Part shown: piece by piece, positions 1-9,751 of the stretch
Layout of the letters: each line of letters opens with the position of its first letter
Position numbering within the stretch: position 1 is the first letter of the stretch
From: Pelargonium nanum
Lineage: Eukaryota > Streptophyta > Magnoliopsida > Geraniales > Geraniaceae
Direction of reading: 5' to 3'
NCBI GenBank assembly: GCA_036897485.1
Contig: JAYMTF010001750.1
Coordinates: 1-21,504 of the forward strand
DNA: 21,504 bases
Program-made: the position numbers and the translations under genes
Notes under the pieces: generated by a model
What the model saw: the letters and a program-made list of their open reading frames with translations, nothing else
What the model was told of the DNA's origin: nothing
Databases searched by the model: none

Positions 1-723
1 GCTGCCCTTCTTCGCCTCCCTCACGCCGCTACCCTTCGTCGTCGCCCTCACTCCGTTTCCGTCGCCTTTTAATATGCTAACTCCAAAAACCCAGCAATCA
101 CCACGTCTTCAGTCTTCGTTGATGAGATGACAAAGTAACCAAAACCGCCGCCGCCTTTGATTAACCAAAACCTGAAAAATCCTAACTGTCACCAGGAACA
201 GAACACGTCATATAGACGGAAAGACCACTTTTTTTTTTTTTTAGGGAAACCCTCAATGGCCTTTTCTTTCTTAATATTTTATTAAGATGAATATTTGTTC
301 ATAGTTTTTTTTGGTGGAAACATGAAAGTTAAAAGACTACACAGCTTTAACTAATCTTTTTGATAATTAATGTCAAATTACCGTGGCTATTTCAGAATAT
401 CATATCCATGCAATTAATGTCAAGACTCTTGTCATTGTATCTTTCAGTCAATTTATCATATACATGGTGATGCATGAAAAGCTCTGAAAATTATTGTATG
501 GATATCATATCCAAAAAATTAGATTTATGAACCAATGATGTAGTGAATCTAATTCTAGGACTACCAAGATTCCCGATCATTATCATCATATTATAAATTT
601 CATGCACGTAAGTTATCCATTGTCTTAAGTATTTTTATCTTTATTTATGTAGGGCCCTATTCGGCAACCCTATAGTTACATGTTGAGTACGTAACCATTT
701 TTAATTTTTAATTAGCTGTTAAT

Positions 724-854
724 CTCCCTAGGGATGACGCAATGGTCAAGACACACATCTCCACGTAGGAGGTCGTTCTCATTGCGTTGAGTGGGGTGGG
801 GTTTGGGTTAAAAGGGGAGAGCTACCCCTGTTGTGTAGCTCATTTTAAAAAAAA
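724..854 (+). mobile_element. tRNA-derived SINE with perfect target-site duplication
   Basis: The insertion begins just after the direct repeat AATTAGCTGTTAAT (710-723) and ends in a run of A residues. A second identical copy of the 14-bp repeat follows at 855-868, and this is the hallmark of target-primed retroposition. Near its 5' end TGACGCAATGG (about 734-744) resembles a polymerase III A box. About 30 bases downstream GTTCTCATTGC (about 773-783) resembles a decayed B box. The body is ~130 bp, a normal size for a plant SINE, and contains no ORF. The 14 identical bases on both sides suggest a fairly young insertion. The exact family name is not known to me; the boundaries are set by the duplication, and the shared A residues make the 3' edge uncertain by a few bases. 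Confidence 0.8.
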
Positions 855-3089
855 AATTAGCTGTTAATATATATTTTGAAACAATTATGTTTGATCATTA
901 ATAGTTTATTCTTGTGTGATTTCGATTGGAACCTTATTTTATAATTTATACTATTGGAACCTTTAATATCAATAATGTTTAAGTTATCCATTTTATTTGA
1001 TGGTTCAGTAAATATAATATATAAATACTTGTATATGACAACGATACGTAAAATTTGTTATCTCTGCGAAGAAATCTCGTAGTTTCTTTAATTATATATT
1101 TTGCATTTTCTTCACGTATAAAGAAATGCTAAATGTTCCGAATTTTATAAAGAGTTTTATATCACAATTACTCATAGTCATGGAAGCGCCTATTTCTTCA
1201 AATAACATTCAATAAAATTAATATTACTTCTTTTAAAAAATAATATTTATTATTTTAATTACAATTCAACACTGATTAAATATGAAAATTCTAAGTTTCT
1301 GTTCATGAATATTTTTTTTTGGGAATTTGTTCTCCTTACGTGATTTAGTGCATGAAATATAGATTCGGTTGCATGTAGTTATGATAAGGTTCGTGAAACA
1401 TGAGATATTTTTTGTAACTGGGGTCCACGTCTTTCCAGACAGTTGAGTTACATACGTTTCCCCTACCAAATTGTGGAGACCGAGCATGATATTTTTGCCA
1501 TGTCATCATACTAATACCACGTTAGACACATATATAATTTTTTCATGTAGCATTGGAGACCACAAATTGGGATCTTACCATATTTGTCGTTGATTCTATT
1601 TTGTTCCTGATAAACACGTATTAGCCAAAGACAAAACCATCGATCGTGGGATTAAAAATAGCTTAAATTCAATTTATAATTAATTCATATGTTTAGGAAG
1701 ATCCAAAAGAATTAAATTAATGTGTATTATATCCCCATCGTGAATAGTGATTAATACTATCATGTTATTAACTAAACAAATACGTATATGATGATATAAT
1801 TAATCCCCACTTTTGTTGAATTAAAAATAATATCCTAATTTAGTATTTTCTTTAACGGCTAATTTAGTATAATTTAATCGTCTTCCTAACACACAGAGAG
1901 CTCAACTAATATTACCTAGTATTGACCGACTTCATATTCTTTTAACGTGATATTACTTAACATTCCTCTTAATGTGCATGTTCAATTAAAAATGTGAGAC
2001 ATCTTCACGTGAATATATAAACTTAAGTTAGGAATATCACTTAATATCTTATATGTGTATGATAAATTTTATTTATCTTTTAATATAGTTTGAAAAGTTT
2101 GTGAAACTTAAAATTTTTATAAAAAAATTGCTTAGTTTTGTTTGTTTTCCTTCCTCCCCCACCAAAAATATGATAGCATTAAAGTATTAAATATAAATTA
2201 AAGGAAGCGGTTAATTATTAATTACATGCAAGTTAAGCAATGCAATATCGGCCAAGCCTACAAATAAAAACACGTATTAATTGTTGATGCCATGCAATGT
2301 ATATATATAACGTGCGTGAGACCAATATTCTTGCTCATGTTTTTTAACCAAAGAACGTGGGATTAGTCAATAATCAAACAAAACTGTCACTAATTCTCTC
2401 AAAGATCAGTCTGGTAGATTGGTCAATTATTCATTTATTCGTGTTCAAAATATCTGAACAAATTATGATTAAATAATAATGTCAGTCAAGAATTAATTAA
2501 ATTAAGCAAGTATTTTATTGAGTTCCGTTATTGTTTCGACTTCACAAATTTTCCTTTTGTCTTGATTTATTGATTTTTTTTTTGTGTTTTTTCTTCTTTC
2601 TGAAATCTGTGGATAAATATCTAGAGAAATTTAAGGGTGAGAATCAAAATCTTATCTCATGATGACTTCCACGTAAAGTATTAAATCTGTATGGACTTTG
2701 CATGCAAATGATTAATTATTGATCTAAATATATATTGCTACAATCCATTCTTGGAATAGTGTTCTACTTCTTGAAATCACATTAAAATAAAATATTTGGC
2801 CTCATGTTTGAGACTCTAGTATAAATCACACATATACTACAATCCACCTTATACTACGTACTATCATGAGGGGTCTTCAACCCGAGTCCTCAAGGTTGAA
2901 CCCAATTTGGATTACCGCCTAGCCAAGTAGGCGATGGTGTAACCTTTTGTTTCTTCTTCTTCTAATAAACTCAAATTGTAGCTTTAATTTGTTCGCCTTT
3001 CAATATTGAGTTGTTACGGGGATAATAAGAAAATATAAAAATTATCTTTCCTCTAATAAACAACTAAAGGTCCCCGCTCCGGTACTCCT

Positions 3090-3428
3090 TCTATTAATCG
3101 CACACAATCAGTCTCCTCCCCGTCTGACTCGGTTGAGGTTCTCTAGGACATTTGTAAAAGTTTGGGTGCATGGGCACTGGGTCCGGAATCAGAAGCTATT
3201 GAGCGGGTTCAAGTTCTCGATGCCAGGTCCACTCGCCTCTAATTATCTTTCACGCGTCTGTTTTCTTGTAATGTGTTTTCTAGCATTAGTTTTTCTTTTT
3301 AATGCTTGAGAGTCTGTCTCTTTTTCCTTGTTTGGGTTGGGGCTTCAGTTGCATGTTTTCTTTTGTACTTTTATTTTGACATTTGGGTTAGATGAATAAA
3401 AGGTACCGCTAGCTTATAAAAAAAATAA
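3090..3428 (+). mobile_element. Probable 5'-truncated LINE 3' end
   Basis: A GC-richer, coding-like block (about 3090-3240) is followed by a T-rich, non-coding tail. The tail ends with GATGAATAAAAGGTACC and then an A run at 3419-3426. A coding remnant, a T-rich 3' untranslated region, an AATAAA-type signal and an A tail are the layout of plant LINE 3' ends. The stretch at about 3160-3240 can be read as a short peptide ending at TAA near 3239, but I recognise no RNase H or reverse transcriptase motif in it. A weak flank match (AACAACTAAAGG near 3059 and AATAACTAGG near 3424) might be a decayed target-site duplication. Family and 5' boundary are uncertain. Confidence 0.4.
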
Positions 3429-3477
3429 CTAGGCCTATATGTAATTAATTAAGTGGCCATAATATGATAACGTTTAT

Positions 3478-3748
3478 GGTGTGTTTGGGAACCATGATTT
3501 GATTTGAAATGTTGGACTTGAGTCTAATGAGGTGTTTGAGAACTCCAAAAATTTGGATTTGAATTTGAGTGAAATCCAATGGCATTCAAAACATGCTTAA
3601 AGCATGAGATTTCAAATGACAGCTCTTACCTTGTCATTTGAAATTCTATTACTTCTCAAACATTATATTTGTATTTGAAATACAACATTTCAAAATCCAA
3701 AATTTCAAATACCGAATTTCAAATCAAATCCATGTTCCAAACGCAACC
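3478..3748. mobile_element. Foldback MITE (Tourist/PIF-Harbinger-like)
   Basis: The ends are inverted repeats. The left arm starts GGTGTGTTTGGGAACCATG. The right arm ends CATGTTCCAAACGCAACC, whose complement starts GGTTGCGTTTGGAACATG. The complementarity continues inward through GATTTGATTTGAAAT, giving arms of about 33 bp. The same tetranucleotide, TTAT, directly flanks both ends (3474-3477 and 3749-3752), which fits the TTA-type target duplication of PIF/Harbinger-derived MITEs. The interior is also self-complementary: AGATTTCAAATGACA near 3607 pairs almost perfectly with TGTCATTTGAAATTCT near 3633, so the whole 271 bp could fold into a long hairpin. It has no coding capacity. Superfamily is inferred from end sequence and duplication only; hAT is less likely because no 8-bp duplication is visible. 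Confidence 0.75.
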
Positions 3749-4407
3749 TTATATTATTTAATTTAATTGAGTTTCGCGGTTCGCCATGCTTTATCTTTGT
3801 CCGTAATATTTGTTTTTGGGTCAACTAAATCTCTAATTCTCTATACACGGAGTGTTTTTTTTTTTATTTCCCACATGATGAGCTCAAGAAGATTGATCCA
3901 ATGGAATATATGGGCAGATTTTCTTGGAAATGAAATATATTTAAGGACTTAAACAAAATGCATGCCAAGACATAAGTTCCAAATGCAAGAAACAATTTCA
4001 CCCTATAGAGTTTGTTGTGGATTAAAGATGAAAATGATTAGCTAATAATTTGAAACACTCCCTACAATACAAATTAATGACTATGAATTTGTTCAAACCT
4101 TGTATGAAAATGATTGATTAGAGAATTAAATAATCAACAATCACTATAATACAAAAACAATGAAGAGTTTTATGATCATGAAGTTGCATGAAAAATATGG
4201 TTACCCTGATATCTTAAACTCCCCGTAAAAATACAAAGGGTTGTGAATACATTGAGAACATTCCTTTAATCTGCTTTATTTTTTCTTCAAGTCTCTCCAT
4301 GTCTCATCCAATACCTGGATATTTCAAAGTCTAATAATTCTATTTTTATATGAATTAATATTGTTTGATAAATTCTTCTCACCTAACCCTAGTCAACTTT
4401 ATTATTT

Positions 4408-4556
4408 TTGGTTGTAAACCACTGGTTTAATTCAGTTCGGGGCTTAGTCACAGTTAAGACTTCCCATTCCTATATGTGGGTTTAGTGGGAATTGAATCCG
4501 AGAACTATTCCCACAATTTCAGCCGGTGTTATTAATTGAGCCACAACCCATTGTTA
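4408..4556 (-). mobile_element. SINE-like tRNA-derived retroposon, minus strand
   Basis: Read on the minus strand, this segment starts with TGTGGCTCAATTAAT, a polymerase III A-box-like element (plus 4531-4545). About 32 bases later comes GGATTCAATTCCC, a near-perfect B box (plus 4487-4499). The order and spacing match a tRNA-related head. The sequence then runs into a non-tRNA body and an A-rich end (ACAACCAAAAATAATAAAG, near plus 4400-4417). It is not a functional tRNA gene because no cloverleaf or anticodon arm can be drawn. I found no clear target-site duplication, so the ends are approximate and the copy is probably older than the one at 724-854. Confidence 0.5.
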
Positions 4557-5146
4557 TCCAACAAATTTTTTGATGTTTAAACTAATCAAACTTGAAATCT
4601 ATACTTTTGAAATTTCATAAATTCTTAGCGTAATCTATGAGTTCTAAATGAATAGTATTAAAAATTGTCGAAGATTCAAACAAGTGTAATAATTGTATTA
4701 TGGAGCACCTACAACATGAGGGGTTTTTAACATGAACGTCTGCATGTAAAAAATGGAAAAGTAGGTTGGTTGCCCCCCCTCAAAGAACGCAAAAGAGAAC
4801 TACTAGAAGAGAGCTCGGCCCAACACAACCATCCTCAGTTTGACACACTAGCAAAACAAATTAGGTATACACGAATTATTAACAATATCTTTGAAAATAA
4901 ATTAGTTAGGATGAATGGTGTTTATACAATTATACTAGGACAAAAAAATGCAGAGACGCAAGAGAGAAAAAGGAGAGTAAAAACTCATTTTGGGGCGTAA
5001 CGTGTACAACTTAATAAATGATGAATCCCTTCGAAATTACTAGGAATAATATATAATTGGATTAAGTAACAACTCGTTCCCTTAATCAACTATTTATATC
5101 TAAAGATGATCTTGATAATTCTCACAAACAAATTGTATTAGACCTG

Positions 5147-6601
5147 TTGAGCTCCATTCCATTTATGCATTTTGTAACACACTCTCAAGTCTCATCTGAT
5201 AATGGCGCTCCCATAAATTCTCAAATGGACAGCTTTGAGTTGTTTTCGTCTCTGGTTACAGATAAGGACTTCTCTGAACTTTCAAACATATTGAATCCTT
5301 CGTCCACATCTCCTGAAAACTCTGCAAAACACCTTCCACTTCCCTTTGATCATTATGATCACACGCAACTCAACTCGCAAATCCAACATTTGATTCTTTG
5401 CAAGAATCAGAGCATATTGCAATCCAAGAAATGTTCCAATGGTGGGAGTATAATCAACAACAACAAAATTTGCCTCAACACCATTACCGCTTCTAATCTT
5501 TCCTTCTGCGAGCGACATGAATGTTGACAACAAACTGAGCATCGGCCATTTAATAAAAGCTTTTGGCGAAGCCAAGGAGCAAGAAAATCAAGAACTCGTG
5601 CGGGTGATCAGAAAACGCATAAGCGAAATAGCTAATCCCAGTGGTGAACAAGCTGTGGAGCGTCTCTCGTACTACTCGTTCCAGCCCTTTGATGTGAATC
5701 AAGAAGCAGAGTATCTGAAACGAGAGTCTAGCAAGAACTTGAATGCAGCTTCCGAGGCATTCTACAAGATATTCCCATATGGAATGGTTGCTCATTTCAC
5801 AGCAAATTCAGCAATCCTCGATGCCATGCCCCGAGAAGCCAAAACAATACATGTAATTGACTTTGATGTAGGAGATGGGATTCAATGGTCTTCTCTAATA
5901 GAGGCTCTCGGGCTGCAAAAACAGAGGATCTTGAAACTGACAACAATCAAATGGAAAATGGAAGATCAAGAAGATCAAGAAGATGATCTTGCGAAGACAA
6001 ATAAGCGGCTTTACTATCACGCAAGTCGCTTTGGTCTGAAGCTGATTGTGAAAGAAGTGGAGATTGAAGAATTGGAAGGTGAGTTAAAGAAAGTGAAGAA
6101 CATGAAGAGAAGGAGAAGCAGACGGATCGTAATGGAGTTTCTAAGGATAGCTAAAGAATCTGTATCCATTTCTGGAAAAATCATAACTTTTGGAGATGGG
6201 GATGGTTGGGGGAGATTGAGAGATTGCTCTGCTTTTGGGGTCTTCTTAGATGGTTTCATGGAACACTACCAAGCTTTGTTGGAATCAATGGAGTGGAGCT
6301 TTTCCAGGTCACCTGAAAGAGGCAAGAATAGCAATGGAGTGTCTGTTTGTGGCACCTTGTGTGTCCTGTTCAGCTTATATGGAGAAATGGGAGGAGGTGA
6401 GGGAAGGGTGTGATGGTGAATTGGGAGTTGGGAGATGGGTTGGAGGGTTGGAGATTGAGCAGTTGGAGCTTAATGGAAGCAAAGGAAATGGTGAGAGAAG
6501 GGCATAGCTTGCACAGAGTGAGAGTTGAAGGAGAGACCAAGAATGAGATGGTGTTAGAGTGGAAAGGAACTGAACTGCTTAGAGTTTCTGTGTGGACATG
6601 A
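5147..6601 (+). pseudogene. NSP2-like GRAS transcription factor, decayed
   Basis: GRAS proteins of the NSP2 group regulate transcription in symbiosis and strigolactone pathways. The longest intact piece (5517-6300) has the first leucine-rich region (GHLIKAFGEAKEQENQEL), an AHFTANSAI motif, and a VHIID block IHVIDFDVGDGIQW at about 5847. Recognisable protein is spread over three frames. The N-terminal part (MDSFELFSSL) is in the frame of 5147. The IQEMFQWWEYNQQQQ segment is at +2 relative to that, near 5422-5490. The core is in the frame of 5517. The segment PGHLKEARIAMECLFVAP lies one base ahead after a T run at ~6300. The C-terminal SAW-like end (GWRLSSWSLMEAKEMV and LLRVSVW) shifts again near 6410-6455. 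The LVFNCM-LPH segment expected after about 6115 is missing. The first in-frame ATG is at 5165. GRAS is secure; the NSP2 group is likely. Confidence 0.8.
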
Positions 6602-6849
6602 ATCCATTGCTGTCATGTTAGTGGCTAGAGCTCACAGTTCGGGTGGCTGGTAAGACAAAAATCTTACGTGTTCATATTTTGTAACTTTTTCAAGTTTAGC
6701 ATACGGAATTGAACTGCTTAATTTTTGTGTGGACATGAATCCATTGTTGTCATGTTAGTGTATATATAGAGCTCACAATCCATGTTGCGTGTCAGACAAA
6801 ACCTTATATGTTCATATTTTGTAACTTTTAATAAAGTTTAATATTTCAC
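6567..6849 (+). repeat. Two-copy tandem duplication spanning the GRAS 3' end
   Basis: GAACTGCTT at 6572-6580 recurs at 6711-6719. TGTGTGGACATGAATCCATTG follows in both copies, then TGTCATGTTAGTG, AGAGCTCACA, and TTCATATTTTGTAACTTTT. The repeat period is 139 bp. Copy one (about 6567-6705) carries the last codons and stop of the GRAS reading frame; copy two (about 6706-6849) starts with a diverged version of those codons. The copies differ by scattered substitutions and small indels, and copy two has gained TATATATA near 6761, so the duplication is not very recent. Confidence 0.85.
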
Positions 6850-7750
6850 ACTAATTAAGTACCGAGACATATTGGTATTGACAGAAAAACGGTATGACAA
6901 AAATACGTGAGACCCTTATCCGTTTATACTCATGACCTATGTTACAAGGTATATCGCGACCCTCTTGACCCTCTTGTAATATTTTATTTTTATCTCTCAA
7001 ATGAAATAGTTTACCAATTAATACTTATTTTCCTGGTAGAGTTGAAACCTTGTATAAATGGAGTGCAATGGCCCATTGGCTCTATGCAAACAAGTCAGAT
7101 TCATTTTTGACATTGAAAAAATCTATCTTCAACTGTGTCTGCCCCTTAATATTTTGGTGGCTCAAGTGATTTCTCAAAATTACAAGTCTACTATTATGAA
7201 ACTTTCATAACCGTCTTCCCACGGCAACTAGGCTATTGTATCATGTCAACTTTCATTTCTCCATCTAATTAATGATTTGGATATGCATTTTGCATCACTT
7301 GTATTTCATGAAAATGTCCATTTATATAAAGATGGTAGACTCTAAGTCAATGTTTTTTTGTATTTTTCATAAAGATGATAGAAATATATTATAAATTTAC
7401 TTGTAAACTCAACTTTTTTTTTTTGGCTTTAGTGGCGGAACCAAAATTTTGATCAAGAATGGGCACAAAATATTTCAGATTTATCTAAGTTAAATGATGA
7501 TATTATCGTCACTAAGACGAGACATTTTTGTTGAAATTATTAAAATTTATTTGGACATAATAGAGTTTTAAGAGATCAGCATGGGTCACTGCTGACCGAA
7601 CCTAGCACCGTCGTTGGTTGCCTTGCCCAAACTTCTACTCATTTCTTGACTTTTACAACTTCATTGGAATAGGACACTCAACTGCAACAACACCTCTCTT
7701 TGCCAGAACCTATATCTTGTTTGTTCTTGTCTTCTGTCAAGTTCAAAACA
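6850..7750. other. Intergenic spacer and upstream region of the lectin kinase
   Basis: I see no gene here; the open frame at 6907-7110 has no recognisable content. The segment from about 7430 (AGTGGCGGAACCAAAATTTTG) to 7615 looks like an old transposon fragment. Its first bases are typical of repeats scattered through plant genomes, but no matching inverted end or target duplication is visible. The last part supplies the promoter and leader of the downstream kinase. Confidence 0.5.
7323..7651 (+). promoter_or_regulatory. Candidate TATA box and W-boxes upstream of the lectin kinase
   Basis: TATATAAA lies at 7323-7330, about 420 bases before the start codon. This is far for a leader without an intron, so it may not be the true TATA box. 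AGTCAA at 7345-7350 and TTGACT at 7646-7651 match the WRKY-binding W-box on the two strands. W-boxes would suit a defence receptor, but such short motifs occur often by chance in AT-rich DNA. Confidence 0.25.
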
Positions 7751-9751
7751 ATGGCTATGGCCACAAGTACCAAGTTTATTTCTCTACTTCTCTTGTTCAT
7801 CTACTTTCCTCTTGTTGCTCAAGCTCAGTTCATTGACCAATTCATCTTCCATGGATTCAACCAAACAGATCCTTCCCAACAAAACCTTACCCTAGGTGGT
7901 GCTTCCATCATCACCCCTAGTGGTGCACTCAGGCTCACCAACAAATCAACCCATATCATAGGCCGTGCATTCTACTCTCAACCCATACAAATGTTTGACC
8001 AAAACTCTTCCACTTCTTCTTTTAGCACATCCATTGTTTTCCAAATAGTCTCAGCTTCAGGCTCAGGCCAGCAGGGTGGCTATGGCCTTGCCTTCACCTT
8101 ATCTCCCGCCCCGCGGTTCCCGGGAGCCGAAGCAGATCATTATCTAGGCATATTCAACTCAACAAACGATGGAAAGTCCTCAAACCATGTGTTTGCTGTT
8201 GAATTCGACACGGTTAATGGGTACCAAGACACCTCGGACTCTGCAGGAAACCATGTTGGAATCAACATCAACAGCATGTCCTCCAGAGCTTCCGAGCCAG
8301 CTGCTTATTACAAAAATGGCAGCAATGCGAAGGAGGAGATACAAATAGATGGGAAGCCGATTCGTGCTTGGATCGAGTACGATGGAGTGAACAAATCAGT
8401 GAATGTAACAGTAGCACCAGCAAATGCTGTGAAACCATGTAAGCCTCTGATATCAGAATCTATAGACCTCTCAACCATTGCTCTGGAGAAGATGTATGTT
8501 GGTTTTTCAGCTTCAACAGGCCAAAACACAAGCTCCCATTACGTCCTGGGATGGAGTTTTCGGGTAAACGGATCGGCTCCAGAGCTTAACCTCTCACTTC
8601 TTCCCAAACCACCAATGGAGGGAAGGTCAAAATCTTTCAATCTCCAAACTGAGGTTCTTATTGCAATCTTATCAGCAATGGCTATTTGGGGAGTCATGTT
8701 TTTGGTGTACAGATGGAGGAGAAGGACCGAGATGCTCGAGGATTGGGAAATGGATTGTCCTCATAGGTTCCGGTACAAGGATCTGTATGATGCTACAAAA
8801 GGGTTCAAGAAAAGTGAGATGATTGGGGTTGGTGGATTTGGTGCTGTCTACAAGGGTGTGTTGCCTGGTACTGATCTTGAAGTTGCTGTCAAGAAGATTG
8901 CTCGGAACTCTATCCAAGGGATGAGAGAATTCGTGGCGGAGATCGCGAGTTTGGGACAGTTGAGGCACAAGCATTTGGTCAATCTTCAAGGCTGGTGCAA
9001 GCAAAAGAATGATCTGCTTCTTGTCTATGACTATGTCTCCAATGGGAGTCTCGACTCTTTTCTCTTCGGGAACAAGAAGGTGTTGTTGACTTGGGAGCAG
9101 AGGCTCAACATTGTGAGAGGCATAGCCGCGGGGCTGCTGTATCTGCACGAAGAGTGGGCGCAAGTGGTGATCCACAGGGATGTGAAGTCGAGCAACGTGC
9201 TCATCGATGCTGAAATGAACGCGAGGTTGGGTGATTTCGGGCTCGCCAGGCTGTACGACCATGGGAAGTTGTCGCACACTACTAATGTTGTCGGGACAAT
9301 CGGATACATAGCGCCGGAATTGGCTCGGACAGGGAAGGCCTCAACGAGCTCGGATGTGTTTGCGTATGGAGTTCTGCTTCTTGAAGTGGCTACTGGGAGG
9401 AGACCTGTGTTTGGGGATCAATTTGTGCTGTTTGAGTGGGTTCTTGAGTGTCACCAAAAGGGTCAGGTTCTTGATGCTGCGGATGAGAAGCTGGAGTCCA
9501 TGTACGCTGTGGAGGAGATGGAGTTGTTGCTGCAATTGGGGCTGGTTTGTACACATTACAAGCCGGAAGTCAGGCCGACGATGAGACAAGTGATGAGGTA
9601 TCTCAACGGGGACGATCAGCTTCCGGCCATGGAGGATCGGAGCTATCAAGAAACAAGTGAAATGGGTTCTGGAAATTTTCAAGTGATTTCAAGCGACACA
9701 GAGTTCATTGGTGGTAGCATCTCCTGCAATTCTATACAGATAGGCAGATAA
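7751..9751 (+). CDS. L-type lectin-domain receptor-like kinase, clade VI type
   Basis: A 666-residue single-exon membrane receptor kinase. Residues 1-26 form a signal peptide (SLLLLFIYFPLVAQA). A legume-lectin domain covers about 27-275 and keeps the metal-binding signature VEFDT (150-154) with an NHVGIN segment at 167-172. There are many N-X-S/T glycosylation sites. A hydrophobic helix at about 301-320 is followed by the stop-transfer RWRRR. The kinase domain (about 353-620) has the glycine loop GVGGFGAV, ATP-binding K381, helix-C E397, HRD at 475-477, DFG at 495-497 and APE at 521-523, so it looks like an active RD kinase. The DWEMDCPHRFRYKDLYDATK juxtamembrane resembles Arabidopsis LecRK-VI members, which act in pattern-triggered immunity and ABA responses. 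An in-frame ATG at 7700 would add 17 residues before the signal peptide, so 7751 is preferred. Ligand and exact role are unknown. Confidence 0.93.
   Translation: MAMATSTKFISLLLLFIYFPLVAQAQFIDQFIFHGFNQTDPSQQNLTLGGASIITPSGALRLTNKSTHIIGRAFYSQPIQMFDQNSSTSSFSTSIVFQIVSASGSGQQGGYGLAFTLSPAPRFPGAEADHYLGIFNSTNDGKSSNHVFAVEFDTVNGYQDTSDSAGNHVGININSMSSRASEPAAYYKNGSNAKEEIQIDGKPIRAWIEYDGVNKSVNVTVAPANAVKPCKPLISESIDLSTIALEKMYVGFSASTGQNTSSHYVLGWSFRVNGSAPELNLSLLPKPPMEGRSKSFNLQTEVLIAILSAMAIWGVMFLVYRWRRRTEMLEDWEMDCPHRFRYKDLYDATKGFKKSEMIGVGGFGAVYKGVLPGTDLEVAVKKIARNSIQGMREFVAEIASLGQLRHKHLVNLQGWCKQKNDLLLVYDYVSNGSLDSFLFGNKKVLLTWEQRLNIVRGIAAGLLYLHEEWAQVVIHRDVKSSNVLIDAEMNARLGDFGLARLYDHGKLSHTTNVVGTIGYIAPELARTGKASTSSDVFAYGVLLLEVATGRRPVFGDQFVLFEWVLECHQKGQVLDAADEKLESMYAVEEMELLLQLGLVCTHYKPEVRPTMRQVMRYLNGDDQLPAMEDRSYQETSEMGSGNFQVISSDTEFIGGSISCNSIQIGR

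Larger units (their letters stand above)
1..5146. other. Gene-poor AT-rich intergenic region with small mobile elements
   Basis: I see no supportable gene in this stretch. The first ~70 bases are unusually C-rich and open on the plus strand, ending in TAA at 70-72. This could be the last 23 codons of a gene lying to the left or a 5' leader on the other strand; nothing recognisable is encoded. The rest is AT-rich with short open frames that lack family resemblance, including those near 1266-1487, 3767-3952 and 4770-5000. Four probable mobile elements are listed separately. A further segment at about 2868-2965, with a GC-richer body and a TTCTTCTTCTTCTAATAAA-like end, may be another retroelement tail, but I could not place it in a family. 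Confidence 0.6.

Noticed and set aside
648..680. GGGCCCTATTCGGCAACCC resembles the end of a plant DNA transposon
   Set aside because: I could not find a matching inverted end or target duplication downstream, so it is not supported as an element.
4531..4545. tRNA gene suggested by A-box and B-box sequences near 4487-4545
   Set aside because: No cloverleaf or anticodon stem can be drawn on the minus strand; a SINE head explains the boxes better.
5147..5730. miR171-type target site expected in some NSP2 genes
   Set aside because: No stretch resembling the family's target site was visible in the N-terminal part, so no regulatory site is claimed.
7430..7615. Transposon suggested by AGTGGCGGAACC near the lectin kinase promoter
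   Set aside because: Only one end-like sequence is visible and no convincing inverted partner or target duplication was found, so it is mentioned only as spacer content.
8672..9277. 201-residue open frame antisense to the lectin kinase domain
   Set aside because: It mirrors conserved, GC-richer kinase codons, has no family motif, and is best explained as a shadow frame.
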